A stretch of 64,000 nt of DNA from an uncultured Oscillospiraceae bacterium (GTDB lineage: Bacteria > Bacillota > Clostridia > Oscillospirales > Oscillospiraceae). Made by a program: the position numbers and the translations under genes. The notes under the pieces were generated by a model, which was not told the origin of the DNA, searched no databases, and was given only the letters and a program-made list of their open reading frames with translations. The stretch lies in the NCBI GenBank assembly GCA_947629955.1, contig CANRFT010000004.1, forward strand, positions 1 through 64,000. The letters are read 5' to 3'. This document shows positions 24,721 to 33,204 of the stretch, piece after piece (position 1 is the stretch's first letter; the number at the start of each line of letters is the position of its first letter).

Positions 24721-25575
24721 ATGGACGAAGAATCATTGCCCGTTGATGTGAGTGAATTGGGCGAGCTGGTGTTCGCGGAACAGATCTGCCCCGGGGTGTA
24801 TTACTTTGTGGTACAGCCGAATGAAAGAGTGTCAGCTGAGGAGTACTATCTGCTACTGGACGATGCCCCGCTATCCAAAGATGCTTTCAGATATGGGGTT
24901 CCATTGCAGACTGGCCAGGGACTGGTTGTATCAATAAGCCGGGAAAACGCCGGGGGCAAGGTAATCGATTATGAGATCAAGCGGTATGAAATTGCTCATA
25001 ATATTCTTTTGGCAGAAGGTGAAACCCTGCACGAGTGTGCAATTTATGGTGCGGAACTGAACCCGGAATATTTTGGGGAACTGCCGGTACCGTTTTTGAC
25101 ACCGTGGGGCTATACGACCCGACATCGGTCGCTGGCGAACGGGATCTATTGGCTGGAGACGGATCAGGGCGCAGAGACACTTGCCGTCAGTTTCCCGATT
25201 TGGGAGGCTGACCTGTCTAAGACCGCGCTCCGATACGCCCGTCAATGCATATTCGATAAGGCACAAGGTATTAAAAAGACTTTAGGGTATCAGTTTTTTC
25301 CCAAGAACGCTATTTGTGTAGCTGTTTTTGAACTGCTCCAAACACGTTCCGAATGGCTGAATGAGAACAAAGTCAACCTTCCTGCGTTGATGAACGCCAT
25401 CTGGGGGAATTGTCCTGAGTACGCTCTGCGCTACAACGCCAACGAGCAGCGTGGAGTAAACGATGTGATGGGGATTTTGTTTCAATCTCTGGGACTCGAA
25501 ACGGAGTTGACCGGATCAGCGGAAAATATGATTTCCATGAACCCGAACGCTGGAGCAGACTTTTGGCGGTGGTAA
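24721..25575 (+). CDS. Unknown protein under XRE operator control
   Basis: This 284-residue acidic soluble protein has no recognised domain. The N-terminal part is beta-rich (LVFAEQICPGVYYFVVQPN, then EEYYLLLDDAPL and a VVSISRENAGGKVIDYEIKRYE stretch), and the second half is helical. No membrane segments or signal peptide are seen. It is the only gene facing the XRE regulator across three operators and is followed by a 360-base gap, so it stands as its own transcription unit. Such a repressor plus single regulated gene is seen in lysogeny-type switches and defence modules; nothing here decides between them. Confidence 0.6.
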   Translation: MDEESLPVDVSELGELVFAEQICPGVYYFVVQPNERVSAEEYYLLLDDAPLSKDAFRYGVPLQTGQGLVVSISRENAGGKVIDYEIKRYEIAHNILLAEGETLHECAIYGAELNPEYFGELPVPFLTPWGYTTRHRSLANGIYWLETDQGAETLAVSFPIWEADLSKTALRYARQCIFDKAQGIKKTLGYQFFPKNAICVAVFELLQTRSEWLNENKVNLPALMNAIWGNCPEYALRYNANEQRGVNDVMGILFQSLGLETELTGSAENMISMNPNAGADFWRW

Positions 25576-25937
25576 AATCGCAAAACATCCGCTGCTGATG
25601 GGTAGCGGATGCCAAAAGATGATATGTTACTTGCGCTTACAGATACAAGTACAAAGCCAATAGCACTTTGATACCCTGTTTTCCCGTCCTCAGCACATTT
25701 TTGTTGGAACATCTCCAACTATACAGGCGGGGCTGAGGTTGCTATACTGGGGATGTATCCAGGGCGGAGTAAGATAGGGCGGAGTAAGGTAGGGAGGAAC
25801 GGCGTTAAGGAGGGGATAAGTGCGCCCTCTGCCAGACCGCATCGACTGGAGAACAAAATACGAGGACATAGAAAGACTGCGATTGCCTGCGGGCGGCCGC
25901 AGTCTTTTTTTGTCCGAAAAACAGAGGAGGAAAACCA
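25576..25937. promoter_or_regulatory. Long leader with tandem repeat and attenuator-like hairpin
   Basis: No gene is seen. A 15-base tandem duplication (GGGCGGAGTAAGATA at 25762-25776, GGGCGGAGTAAGGTA at 25777-25791) is followed by a terminator-like hairpin at 25872-25907 (AAAGACTGCG paired with CGCAGTCTTT, then further T residues). The hairpin ends 30 bases before the ATG of the PRTRC-like operon, so it could attenuate that operon. Confidence 0.5.
25872..25910 (+). terminator. Terminator or attenuator ahead of the PRTRC-like operon
   Basis: A 10-base stem with a 16-base G/C-rich loop is followed by a run of T residues, a good intrinsic terminator on the plus strand. Its place just ahead of the first gene suggests conditional read-through. 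Confidence 0.6.
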
Positions 25938-27269
25938 ATGAGTGACCCTAATGACAACATGTTCAGTGAAATCCCCGGCATGGACGGTCTGGACATCGAC
26001 GCCATTTTTGGCGGCGGGTCCGGTACGGACAGCAATCCCTTCGGGGCCGCTCCGGCGGCAGAAATTGATCCCCCGGCTCAGGGCCAATCTGATACCGCAG
26101 CGCAGGCCATGTCGGAGGCTGCCCGGGAGCAGGAGAGTCAGAACAACGCACCCACGGTGGCTCCCGTGGAGAACCCTATTTCGGCGGCGGTGGAGAAAAA
26201 GGTCGAGGAGAACGCCAAGAAGGGACTTTTCGAGAAACCGGCGGTGTTTGCCTACGGCAGCGCCAGGGAGTCCATCAGCGATGGGTCCATGACCTTCGAG
26301 GAGCTTCGCATCGCCAAGGCCGAGGACTTCCCAGAACTGAGCGAGGGCAAACGAGTGAGCTGGTCCGTGGAGTACGGCAAGACAGTCAAGACCATCACCG
26401 ACCCCAAGGGCACTACCATCCAGAGCGTGAAGGAGGAGATCGAGCGGTCCAAGAGCTTTCTGGATGGGCTGAAAAAGGCCAAGGACAAGAACCCGGACTG
26501 TCTGGTGAAGCCCCGGGTCACCGCTCAGAGCAAGGGCATCGCGGCGTACAAGGGCGTGTTCCCCACCGTGGAGGACGCCCGCGCCTCGGATAAGCCCATC
26601 TGCCTGATCCCCGGCGGCGACGGCCGCGTGTATGAAATGAGAAAGACGGAGCTGGGCGAATTCATCGTGCCCAAAAACAACGTGGTGGAGTTTCAGACGG
26701 TGAGGGCCGGGTTTATCCCGGCCCTGCCGCTGATCCCTCTCAGCCTGATCCAGCAGATCATCTCCTTCTTCCGCTGTTACATGAACACGGACGGCGACTT
26801 CGAGGCGCTGGCCCATATCCTTTGGGACAAGGAGCTGGAGGAGTTCACCGTCCACATCCCGGAACAGTCGGTGTCTCACGCCCATGTAGACGCCAACCTG
26901 ACCAATGATAAACTGCCGGAGGAGCGGTATCTGCACTACGCGGACATCCACTCCCATAACACGATGGCGGCCAAGTTCTCCCTCACGGACGATACAGACG
27001 AGCGAGCCACCCGGATCTATATGGTGCTGGGCAAGTTGGACCGATTCTTCCCGGAGATCACCGTCCGAATGTCCTGCGGCGGCGTGTACCAGGAGCTGGA
27101 CCCCGCCCAAGTCATCGAGGGGCTTGGTGAGGCCTATCCCCGGGAATGGAGGGACAATGTGACGGTGGAGCAGACCCCCGCACGGGAATCGCTCAGCGGT
27201 TTCTTCCGTCCAAAACGAGCGGGCGGACTTGACGCGTTTCGGGCAAAGCTCACCCCAGTGGAGGACTGA
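25938..27269 (+). CDS. JAB/JAMM metalloprotease-domain protein, PRTRC protein A-like
   Basis: This 443-residue protein has a C-terminal JAB1/MPN domain with a complete JAMM zinc motif: His338, His340, Ser348 and Asp351 (DIHSHNTMAAKFSLTDD), followed by 'RIYMVLGKLDRFFPEI' and 'RMSCGG' as in PRTRC system protein A. JAMM proteins cleave isopeptide or peptide bonds C-terminal to ubiquitin-like proteins. The first 95 residues are low-complexity (Ala, Pro, Glu). Residues about 100-215 form a separate domain with 'VSWSVEYGKTVK' and 'KDKNPDCLVKPRVTAQSKG', not recognised. The E1-like gene starts three bases after its stop. Family assignment of the JAMM domain is firm, the pathway is inferred. Confidence 0.8.
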   Translation: MSDPNDNMFSEIPGMDGLDIDAIFGGGSGTDSNPFGAAPAAEIDPPAQGQSDTAAQAMSEAAREQESQNNAPTVAPVENPISAAVEKKVEENAKKGLFEKPAVFAYGSARESISDGSMTFEELRIAKAEDFPELSEGKRVSWSVEYGKTVKTITDPKGTTIQSVKEEIERSKSFLDGLKKAKDKNPDCLVKPRVTAQSKGIAAYKGVFPTVEDARASDKPICLIPGGDGRVYEMRKTELGEFIVPKNNVVEFQTVRAGFIPALPLIPLSLIQQIISFFRCYMNTDGDFEALAHILWDKELEEFTVHIPEQSVSHAHVDANLTNDKLPEERYLHYADIHSHNTMAAKFSLTDDTDERATRIYMVLGKLDRFFPEITVRMSCGGVYQELDPAQVIEGLGEAYPREWRDNVTVEQTPARESLSGFFRPKRAGGLDAFRAKLTPVED

Positions 27270-27271
27270 CC

Positions 27272-28039
27272 ATGAGATTTTCATTGCAGCGCCCCGTCAA
27301 GATCGTACAGTTGGGAGCCGGGGGTACAGGTGGCCATATCGCGCCCCACCTCTACCGTCTGCTTTACGCGCTGGATCGCCCTGTTCGCTATATCATCTGC
27401 GACGGCGATGTGGTTGAAGAGAAGAATCTGGTACGCCAGAACTTCATCCCCGCCGATCTGGGGGAAAACAAGGCCAAGGTACTGGCGGAACGGTATTCCT
27501 CTGTGTTCGGCATGGAGACCGAGTATGTTCCGGAGTTCATTGAAACCGAAGAACGGCTGAACCGTCTGATCAATCCAAACGATATCAGGATCGGAGAATA
27601 CCCATACGGCCATATCGAAACCGAGCTGGTGGTGCTCATCGGGGCGGTGGACAACAACCGGTCCCGGCAGCTGTGCCATCAGGTGTTCCGGCGGGCCAGG
27701 GAGATGATCTACATCGACAGCGGCAACGGCGAGTTCACCGGCCAGGTGGTGTGCGGCGTCCGGCGGGGCGGGAGAAGCTATTACCCTCCGATCGGAACCG
27801 TGTATCCCGATGTGCTGGAGGATACGGACAAGTTCCCCACGGAGCTCTCCTGCGCCGAGGCGTCGGTGTCCGCCCCACAGAGCATCGCGGCTAACATCAC
27901 AGCCGCCACGGCGGTGGTGGATATGATCTACAACATTCTGGCCCTTGGGGACAGCACGGTGCGTCAGACCACTTTTTCCACCAGAACTGTCAACGTGCGG
28001 CCCACGGTGCAAAAGCCAAGAAGGAGGAAAGCGGCATGA
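27272..28039 (+). CDS. ThiF/E1-like adenylyltransferase, PRTRC ThiF-like
   Basis: This 255-residue protein has the E1 superfamily Rossmann motif 'VQLGAGGTGGHIAPHL' (residues 12-27), the ATP/Mg site pattern 'DGDVVEEKNLVRQNF' (44-58) and 'DLGENKAKVLAERY' (62-75). The conserved aspartate is in 'IGAVDNNRSRQ'. A candidate catalytic cysteine is Cys194 in 'ELSCAEASVSAPQS', which is where PRTRC ThiF proteins carry a conserved Cys. Such enzymes adenylate the C-terminus of a ubiquitin-like or sulfur-carrier protein. The stop overlaps the start of the sliding-clamp gene (ATGA). There are no thiamine or molybdopterin genes nearby, so a housekeeping ThiF role is unlikely. Confidence 0.85.
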   Translation: MRFSLQRPVKIVQLGAGGTGGHIAPHLYRLLYALDRPVRYIICDGDVVEEKNLVRQNFIPADLGENKAKVLAERYSSVFGMETEYVPEFIETEERLNRLINPNDIRIGEYPYGHIETELVVLIGAVDNNRSRQLCHQVFRRAREMIYIDSGNGEFTGQVVCGVRRGGRSYYPPIGTVYPDVLEDTDKFPTELSCAEASVSAPQSIAANITAATAVVDMIYNILALGDSTVRQTTFSTRTVNVRPTVQKPRRRKAA

Positions 28040-29115
28040 AAGCGGCAGTTGACGGGAGAGAGTTTTTCCTTGCGTTGAGCAAGGTGTGCAAAGCAATCAA
28101 ACGCTCTAAGATCCCCGAGTTAGAGGGCACGCTGATCCAATTTGAGGACGGAGTATGTACGCTTACAGCCACCAATTTGTCAGTTTGGCTGAGAACCCAA
28201 ATCCCGGCCCGCGGCGAAAACTTTTCGTTTGTACTGGAGCGGACGAAGGAGTTGACCAAAGCCTGCAAGCATTTCAATAGCGAGCTTACCCTTGACCTGA
28301 CCGAGACGGAGAAACGTGGACAACTGGCGATGACCTGTGGCGACCGAACAGGAGTCTTTTGGACCGCGCCGGCGCAAGCTTTTCCCATAATACCCCAGGT
28401 GGAGAGGACGCCTTCCTTTACAGCGAACGCGGCAGCTCTTCTGGAGCGAATCAAACGGGTCCGCTATGCCACGCAAAGGGCGCAGTCTAAACATCGTCCG
28501 GATATCACCTGTGTCCAATTCCGGGAGAATACGGTGTTTGCCATTGACGGACGCCGTATGGCATGTGAAACGGACGACACCTTGCATATCCCGACGCCTT
28601 TTATGGCTTCGCCGGAGGCCTTGGAGCATCTGCAGCTGTTCGGCGGTGCGGATGTGAAATTCTGTTTCCAGAGAACCAGATGTCATGTATCCGATGGGGT
28701 AACATCACTGATTTTTGAATTGACGCTCCACGAGGTATACGACCCCAATCAGGCCATTCCAGGCCGGTTTTGCGGCCAAATCCTTGTGAAGCCGAAAGAA
28801 GTCCTGCGGGAACTGGCGTATCTGAAGGAGTTTGCCCCGCAAAGCAAGCCTTATGTCCGATTTTCAAACGGATTGCTCACCATGGATGGGGTCAACGGCA
28901 GCTATTCCGCAAGAGTTTCCATTGAGGGAAGCTGCGAGATCTCATTTGGGTTCGATCTTCGATTCATGGAGGATGCCATGAGGCAGTTTGCGGAGGAGAA
29001 ACAGGTGCGGCTCAAGATCGGGGGCGTATTGGTTCCCTTCGTGATCGAGTCGGAAACGCGCGGGGCATATGCCCTGTTATGTCCCGTTCGTCTGCGTGAA
29101 GAAAAAGCGGCATAA
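28036..29115 (+). CDS. DNA polymerase III beta (sliding clamp)-like protein
   Basis: This 359-residue protein reads as three clamp repeats. It begins 'MKAAVDGREFFLALSKVCKAI' less one residue, continues with 'IPELEGTLIQFEDGVCTLTATNLSVWLRTQI' split motifs typical of domain I, has 'RMACETDDTL' in domain II and ends with 'ALLCPVRL', the usual clamp C-terminal strand (PVRL/PMRL). It is a paralogue of the chromosomal DnaN carried on the mobile element and starts by overlapping the E1-like gene. A dedicated clamp would let the element tether its own polymerase, for example the Y-family enzyme at 22765-24009. The IS110 copy begins downstream. Confidence 0.8.
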   Translation: MKAAVDGREFFLALSKVCKAIKRSKIPELEGTLIQFEDGVCTLTATNLSVWLRTQIPARGENFSFVLERTKELTKACKHFNSELTLDLTETEKRGQLAMTCGDRTGVFWTAPAQAFPIIPQVERTPSFTANAAALLERIKRVRYATQRAQSKHRPDITCVQFRENTVFAIDGRRMACETDDTLHIPTPFMASPEALEHLQLFGGADVKFCFQRTRCHVSDGVTSLIFELTLHEVYDPNQAIPGRFCGQILVKPKEVLRELAYLKEFAPQSKPYVRFSNGLLTMDGVNGSYSARVSIEGSCEISFGFDLRFMEDAMRQFAEEKQVRLKIGGVLVPFVIESETRGAYALLCPVRLREEKAA

Positions 29116-29248
29116 ACCAAAAAGAAAAGTCTGCAAATGAAAAGTCAATAGGGAAATAAGAATATTTGCAGCGGCGAAAGGGAATGGGAAAGGGCACAAC
29201 AAAAAGGCCACCACAAAGTGCTGGCCTGGAAAGCAGGTAGCGAAGCAG

Positions 29249-30463
29249 TTAATCAGAGACTTCTAAAGAGGCCAGATACTCCTTTACTCTTCCGTAGTAA
29301 ATGCGCAGGAACTTGTTGGCGCCAGCGGTCATGTAGACCAGGTAGGGCTTTCCTTCGGCACGTTTCTTGTCCATGAAACAGTATACCGGGTCATCCTGGG
29401 GCATGGTTTTCAATAGGCAGTCCATGACGAGGAACAGGGCTTTGCGCAGTTCCGGCGGACCGCTCTTGGAGGTCCTCACGCTTAGGGACTCGTGGGCGCC
29501 GGATTGGTCGGCACCGGGATCAACACCGGCGAAAGCTGTAATAGAACCCCTGTGGGGAAAGCGGGTCACGTCCCCAATCTCCGCCATGAGCTGAGGGCCG
29601 AGGGATTCACCCACGCCGCGCATGGCCATTACCACAGGGAACTCAGGAAGTTGGGAGGCCAGCGTCAGCATCTCGGCCTTGAGCCGGGCCTGGGCCGTGG
29701 AAACGGCATTGAGAGAGCTGATGGCCTGCTGCACCAGCAGCTTGGTCATGGCATCCTTGGGCAGCATGGCAATCAAATCTCGCGCTCCGGTGTAGAGTTC
29801 AATGGCTTTGCCACTGCTGAAGTTATAGCCGTGACGTTTGCACCATTTGCGGTAGCGCTCCGTGAAAGCATTCTGGCTCAGGCTCCGCACACACTCCACA
29901 TGCCAGAAGGCCGCGGCAAAATCCACCCACTTCTGGGTCCCATCCTCACGGACAGGGCTGTCGAACAGGGCGTTGGCGCCGGGATAGGTCTGGTCCAAAA
30001 GGGCGATGAGGTTGTTCTTCATCATCGTCTTGGTTTTGGTATACAGCCCCTGCTGCCGGTTCAGCGTTTTCAGTTGGTAACGAATCGTGTCCATAGAAGC
30101 ATATTGCCGCAGCTCGGTCCAGTTGTCAAGACCGTATCGGGCAATCTTTCGAGAATCTGCCGCGTCTGTCTTGACCTTGCGCAGCGTGTTGCCGCCATAG
30201 TCTTTGATGAGTTTCGGATTCACAGCGCTGACAAAGATGCCCTCGTTGTGAAGGAACTGGGCCACGGGCTCATAGTACCGCCCGGTGTGTTCCATGACCA
30301 CACGGGTCTCACCGTCCAGGCTTTTCAGGTAATCAGCCAACTGCCTGAGTTCACTGCCGGTGTGGCCTACTGCAAACGGTTTTGCCACCACCTCTCCAAA
30401 TGGACGAAGGACGGACACCGTACTTTTCCCCTTGGAAATATCGATCCCTGCCACATTGTTCAT
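29249..30463 (-). CDS. IS110-family transposase (DEDD recombinase)
   Basis: This 404-residue recombinase has the N-terminal RuvC-like DEDD domain (AGIDISKGKSTVSVLRPFG with the first Asp, then VVMEHTGRYYEPVAQFL and KTDAADSRKIARYG) and the C-terminal Transposase_20 domain with its helix-hairpin-helix (VMAMRGVGESLGPQLMAEIG, FPHRGSITAFAGVDPGADQSG) containing the serine-bearing catalytic region. It appears full length. ATG 30463 is preferred, with GGGAG nine bases upstream; TTG 30469 is in frame. IS110 recombinases use a bridge RNA from the element's noncoding end. Confidence 0.92.
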   Translation of the reverse strand: MNNVAGIDISKGKSTVSVLRPFGEVVAKPFAVGHTGSELRQLADYLKSLDGETRVVMEHTGRYYEPVAQFLHNEGIFVSAVNPKLIKDYGGNTLRKVKTDAADSRKIARYGLDNWTELRQYASMDTIRYQLKTLNRQQGLYTKTKTMMKNNLIALLDQTYPGANALFDSPVREDGTQKWVDFAAAFWHVECVRSLSQNAFTERYRKWCKRHGYNFSSGKAIELYTGARDLIAMLPKDAMTKLLVQQAISSLNAVSTAQARLKAEMLTLASQLPEFPVVMAMRGVGESLGPQLMAEIGDVTRFPHRGSITAFAGVDPGADQSGAHESLSVRTSKSGPPELRKALFLVMDCLLKTMPQDDPVYCFMDKKRAEGKPYLVYMTAGANKFLRIYYGRVKEYLASLEVSD

Positions 30464-30763
30464 ACGCAACGCTCCCTGTCTTGGATTTGTCTTTGGCGAC
30501 CAGCCCTTCTATCATTGCCGATTCAATCTATTTGATGACACGGACGCGCCTGCCGGAGAACCCGGATGGCGGCTCAACCTGCATAAATCGAACGCTGCGA
30601 ATGAGAGACTGGCTGACGGACTTTTCTACGGACGCAACTGGTCCTTGGAGGTTCACGTCAGGCCCAGACTCTCCCATTCTAACAGCTTTGGCAATGATAT
30701 GGAAAAAGGCACGGCTGGCTGCCGTGCCTCCAACCAAAATATATTGTAATAGGAGAATGCGTC
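30464..30763 (-). ncRNA. Candidate IS110 bridge RNA region
   Basis: The 300 bases upstream of the transposase have no convincing gene and contain several short inverted repeats, including GGCACGGC-TGGCT-GCCGTGCC (30706-30726). In the IS110 group the bridge RNA is encoded in this noncoding end, on the transposase strand. The start and end of the RNA cannot be set from the sequence alone. Confidence 0.4.
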
Positions 30764-31474
30764 ATGAAAACTATGTACATCCCCTGTGGGGAAACCGTCG
30801 TCTATGAGTCCCTGGCCACCGACCATCTGGTGGTGGATGGCTGCCTCCGGGTGACCAACGATGTGCGGGCCAATTCCATCACCGGTCACGGCGTGGTGAT
30901 TGCCGGCAAAGTTTCCGCCGATGACATCCGCGTGGATGAGGTGGAGGCCGCCTCAGTCGTCTGCCGGCGCCTGCTGGTCAAGCGGGTGGAAACGCCCGAA
31001 CTGTTCGCCTCGGAGAGCGCCGCGGCATCCTGCTGCATGGCGGCATCCTACGTGGAGACGCCCCGCCTTACCGTGGCCGTCAGCGAAATCGACGAGGTCA
31101 AAGCCGATGAGGTGATCCATCTGGCCGCCAAGAAGCACAGCCTGTTCGGGCTGCTTTTCCTGGCAGCACTCCGCTCCCTGCTGACCGCGCTGATCGCCAA
31201 AATCAAGAGCATTGAGGTGGCAGGCGAGAAACATATTCCGGTGGTCGGAAAAACCTCCCCAAAAGGCTCCGCCCGCGAGGCCGGTGTGGAGAGCGGTGAC
31301 GTTGAAACGCCTGAGCAGGAAGAACCCGTGGATGAGGAACTCAACCGCGTGGTGAACCTGTTCAAGCTGGCGCGGAAGAACGGCTACACCCTCCGGCTCA
31401 TTCCCGGCACTCCTGAGCAGAACGCACCCAGGTTTGACAAGGAGACCGGAAAGATCATCCGTCCCGCCGCGTGA
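30764..31474 (+). CDS. Bactofilin-like repeat protein with a hydrophobic segment
   Basis: Residues 1-125 form a regular pattern of short beta strands with alternating hydrophobic residues (HLVVDGCLRVTNDVRANSI, GVVIAGKVSADDIRVDEVE, then SVVCRRLLVKRVETPEL), as in bactofilins and other right-handed beta-helix polymers. A hydrophobic helix follows (LFGLLFLAALRSLLTALIA, about 127-145). The last 90 residues are charged and probably disordered before a final basic segment. It may form a membrane-attached scaffold. ATG follows AATAGGAG. Its stop overlaps the GTG start of the methyltransferase gene. No experimentally known function is recognised. Confidence 0.5.
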   Translation: MKTMYIPCGETVVYESLATDHLVVDGCLRVTNDVRANSITGHGVVIAGKVSADDIRVDEVEAASVVCRRLLVKRVETPELFASESAAASCCMAASYVETPRLTVAVSEIDEVKADEVIHLAAKKHSLFGLLFLAALRSLLTALIAKIKSIEVAGEKHIPVVGKTSPKGSAREAGVESGDVETPEQEEPVDEELNRVVNLFKLARKNGYTLRLIPGTPEQNAPRFDKETGKIIRPAA

Positions 31475-32901
31475 CCATGGAGCGGAATGGCATGAACGGT
31501 CAGCCTGAACAAGAGCAGGAACGTCTCTACGTCATAGACCAGTTGACTGATCTGCAGGGAAAGATCGTCCGGCTGGCTCAGGAGATGGTAGTGCGGAGGG
31601 CCAAAGTCGAAAAGTACCGCCGCGAGGATCTGACGGCGGCGAAGGATGTCTATTCCGAGCTTCAGAAGATCCGGGGCTGCCTGGTGAAGGCCCTGGCCGA
31701 CGCCCGCCTGTTCCTCATGGAATTAGAGGAGGCAGGCCTGGCCGTGACCGCCGGAAAGCTGTCCGCCGGGCTGTCCCGCTTTGACCTGATGAGTACCGGG
31801 TATAAGCCGGTCTATGAGGCGCTGCGGCAGTTCGCCGGCCTTCTGCCGGTGGGCGGCAAGGCGAACGCCGCGGTCATCGGCAGGCTGATGAACAACGTGA
31901 GGATGGGCTATTACCCCACCGACCCGGACAACATCGCGCTCATGCTGAAAGGCATCCGGTTCCCGGAAGGGGTCACCACCAATCTGCTGGACCCCTGCTG
32001 CGGCTGCGGCAAGGCCCTGCGCCAACTGGCCCAAGGCAACAACTGTTATGCCTATGGCGTGGAACTGGACGAATACCGGGCAGAGGAGGCCCAGACCCGC
32101 CTTCATCGGGTGGGCTTCGGCAGCTTCTTTCACAGCCGGATCAGCCACGAGGCGTTCCATCTGATGTTCCTCAATCCGCCCTACCTGTCCGTCCTCAATG
32201 AGAGCGGCGGACGGGCGCGGCATGAGAAGCGGTTTCTGGTGGAGAGCCTGCCCTATCTGGTCCAAGGCGGCCTGCTGATCTATGTCATCCCATACTACCG
32301 TCTGACCCCGGACATCTGCCGGATCCTCAGCGACAACTTTGACGATCTCTCCGTCTGGCGTTTCACCGGCGATGAGTTCAGAAAGTTCAAGCAGGCGGCG
32401 GTATTCGGCGTCCGCAAACCACGGGATACGGAGCCTCTGGACGCCGGATGGCTGGAGCGGTGCGCATATAGCCCGGATGAAATACCGGAGCTGACAGAAC
32501 TGCCGGAGGGCCAGTACACGCTGCCAGGCCAGGCTTTGGAGGTGCGGACCTTCAAGGGCGAGCGATTCAACGAGAAGGAGCTGGAGCAGCAGCTTCGCCG
32601 CTCGGACAGCTTTTCGCGGCTCATGGCCCGCAGCGAGTTGGACAGCGGGGTAAAACGTCCTCCGCTTCCACTCTCTATCAGCCAGATTGGATTGGTGGGC
32701 GGCTCAGGGATGATCAACGGACTGATCCCCTGTGACACGCCCCACATCATCAAGGGCCGGATCGTCAAGGTCAAGCGAACGGAGAGCGAGAATCAGTTCA
32801 GCGCCGCCGGGAACTACATGGGCAGCGAGGTAAAAGAGACCATATCCAACAAAATGATCTTCAACGTTTTGACGCCAAAGGGCTTCAAGGCGCTGACATG
32901 A
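31471..32901 (+). CDS. DUF6094-type SAM-dependent methyltransferase
   Basis: This 476-residue protein has an N-terminal helical section (about residues 1-110, coiled-coil-like) and then a class I methyltransferase domain. SAM motif I is 'NLLDPCCGCGKALRQLAQ' (about 172-189), the acidic loop is 'YGVELDEYRAEEAQ', and the catalytic 'FLNPPYLS' motif (about 231-238) is of the NPPY type found in N6-adenine and related amino methyltransferases. The match to DUF6094, often on Clostridia plasmids and integrative elements, is from memory of the pattern. No restriction enzyme partner is nearby. It could mark element DNA or act on RNA or protein. Confidence 0.7.
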   Translation: MTMERNGMNGQPEQEQERLYVIDQLTDLQGKIVRLAQEMVVRRAKVEKYRREDLTAAKDVYSELQKIRGCLVKALADARLFLMELEEAGLAVTAGKLSAGLSRFDLMSTGYKPVYEALRQFAGLLPVGGKANAAVIGRLMNNVRMGYYPTDPDNIALMLKGIRFPEGVTTNLLDPCCGCGKALRQLAQGNNCYAYGVELDEYRAEEAQTRLHRVGFGSFFHSRISHEAFHLMFLNPPYLSVLNESGGRARHEKRFLVESLPYLVQGGLLIYVIPYYRLTPDICRILSDNFDDLSVWRFTGDEFRKFKQAAVFGVRKPRDTEPLDAGWLERCAYSPDEIPELTELPEGQYTLPGQALEVRTFKGERFNEKELEQQLRRSDSFSRLMARSELDSGVKRPPLPLSISQIGLVGGSGMINGLIPCDTPHIIKGRIVKVKRTESENQFSAAGNYMGSEVKETISNKMIFNVLTPKGFKALT

Positions 32902-32916
32902 GGGGAGGCAGCAAAA

Positions 32917-33189
32917 ATGATCCAAGGAAAGTTCCCGTGCGGGCGGCTTCTTGCCACCCCAGGCGTGTTGGCCGCGGTGTCAAGGATTGAAATCAACCGC
33001 GCCATCGGACGGCATCTTCGCGGTGACTGGGGCATTCTATGCGAGTCGGACAAGCGCCTGAACGATCATGCGGTAAAAAGCGGCGACAGGCTGCTCTCGG
33101 CCTATGAGGACAGGAACGGACGAAAGTTCTGGATCATCACGGAGGCGGACCGGTCGGCAACGACCGTCCTTCTGCCGGAAGAATACTGA
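32917..33189 (+). CDS. Small plasmid-type conserved protein
   Basis: This 90-residue protein ends with the pattern 'GDRLLSAYEDRNGRKFWIITEADRSATTVLLPEEY' in pieces typical of a small family found on plasmids and integrative elements, with no known function. The start ATG follows GGGGAGG. No zinc or membrane motif is seen. The C-terminus lacks a diglycine, so it does not look like a ubiquitin-like modifier. Confidence 0.65.
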   Translation: MIQGKFPCGRLLATPGVLAAVSRIEINRAIGRHLRGDWGILCESDKRLNDHAVKSGDRLLSAYEDRNGRKFWIITEADRSATTVLLPEEY

Positions 33190-33204
33190 CAGGGAGGAGA
33201 TTCT

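Larger units (their letters stand above)
29116..30763 (-). mobile_element. IS110-family insertion sequence in the PRTRC-like operon
   Basis: One transposase gene on the minus strand with 133 bases of noncoding DNA after it and about 300 before it interrupts a tightly packed plus-strand operon. The boundaries are not visible because IS110 elements lack clear inverted repeats and duplications. The coordinates given are outer limits set by the neighbouring genes. A hairpin GGCACGGC/GCCGTGCC lies at 30706-30726. Confidence 0.75.

Noticed and set aside
25762..25791. Short CRISPR-like array
   Set aside because: It is only two 15-base units directly in tandem with no spacers.
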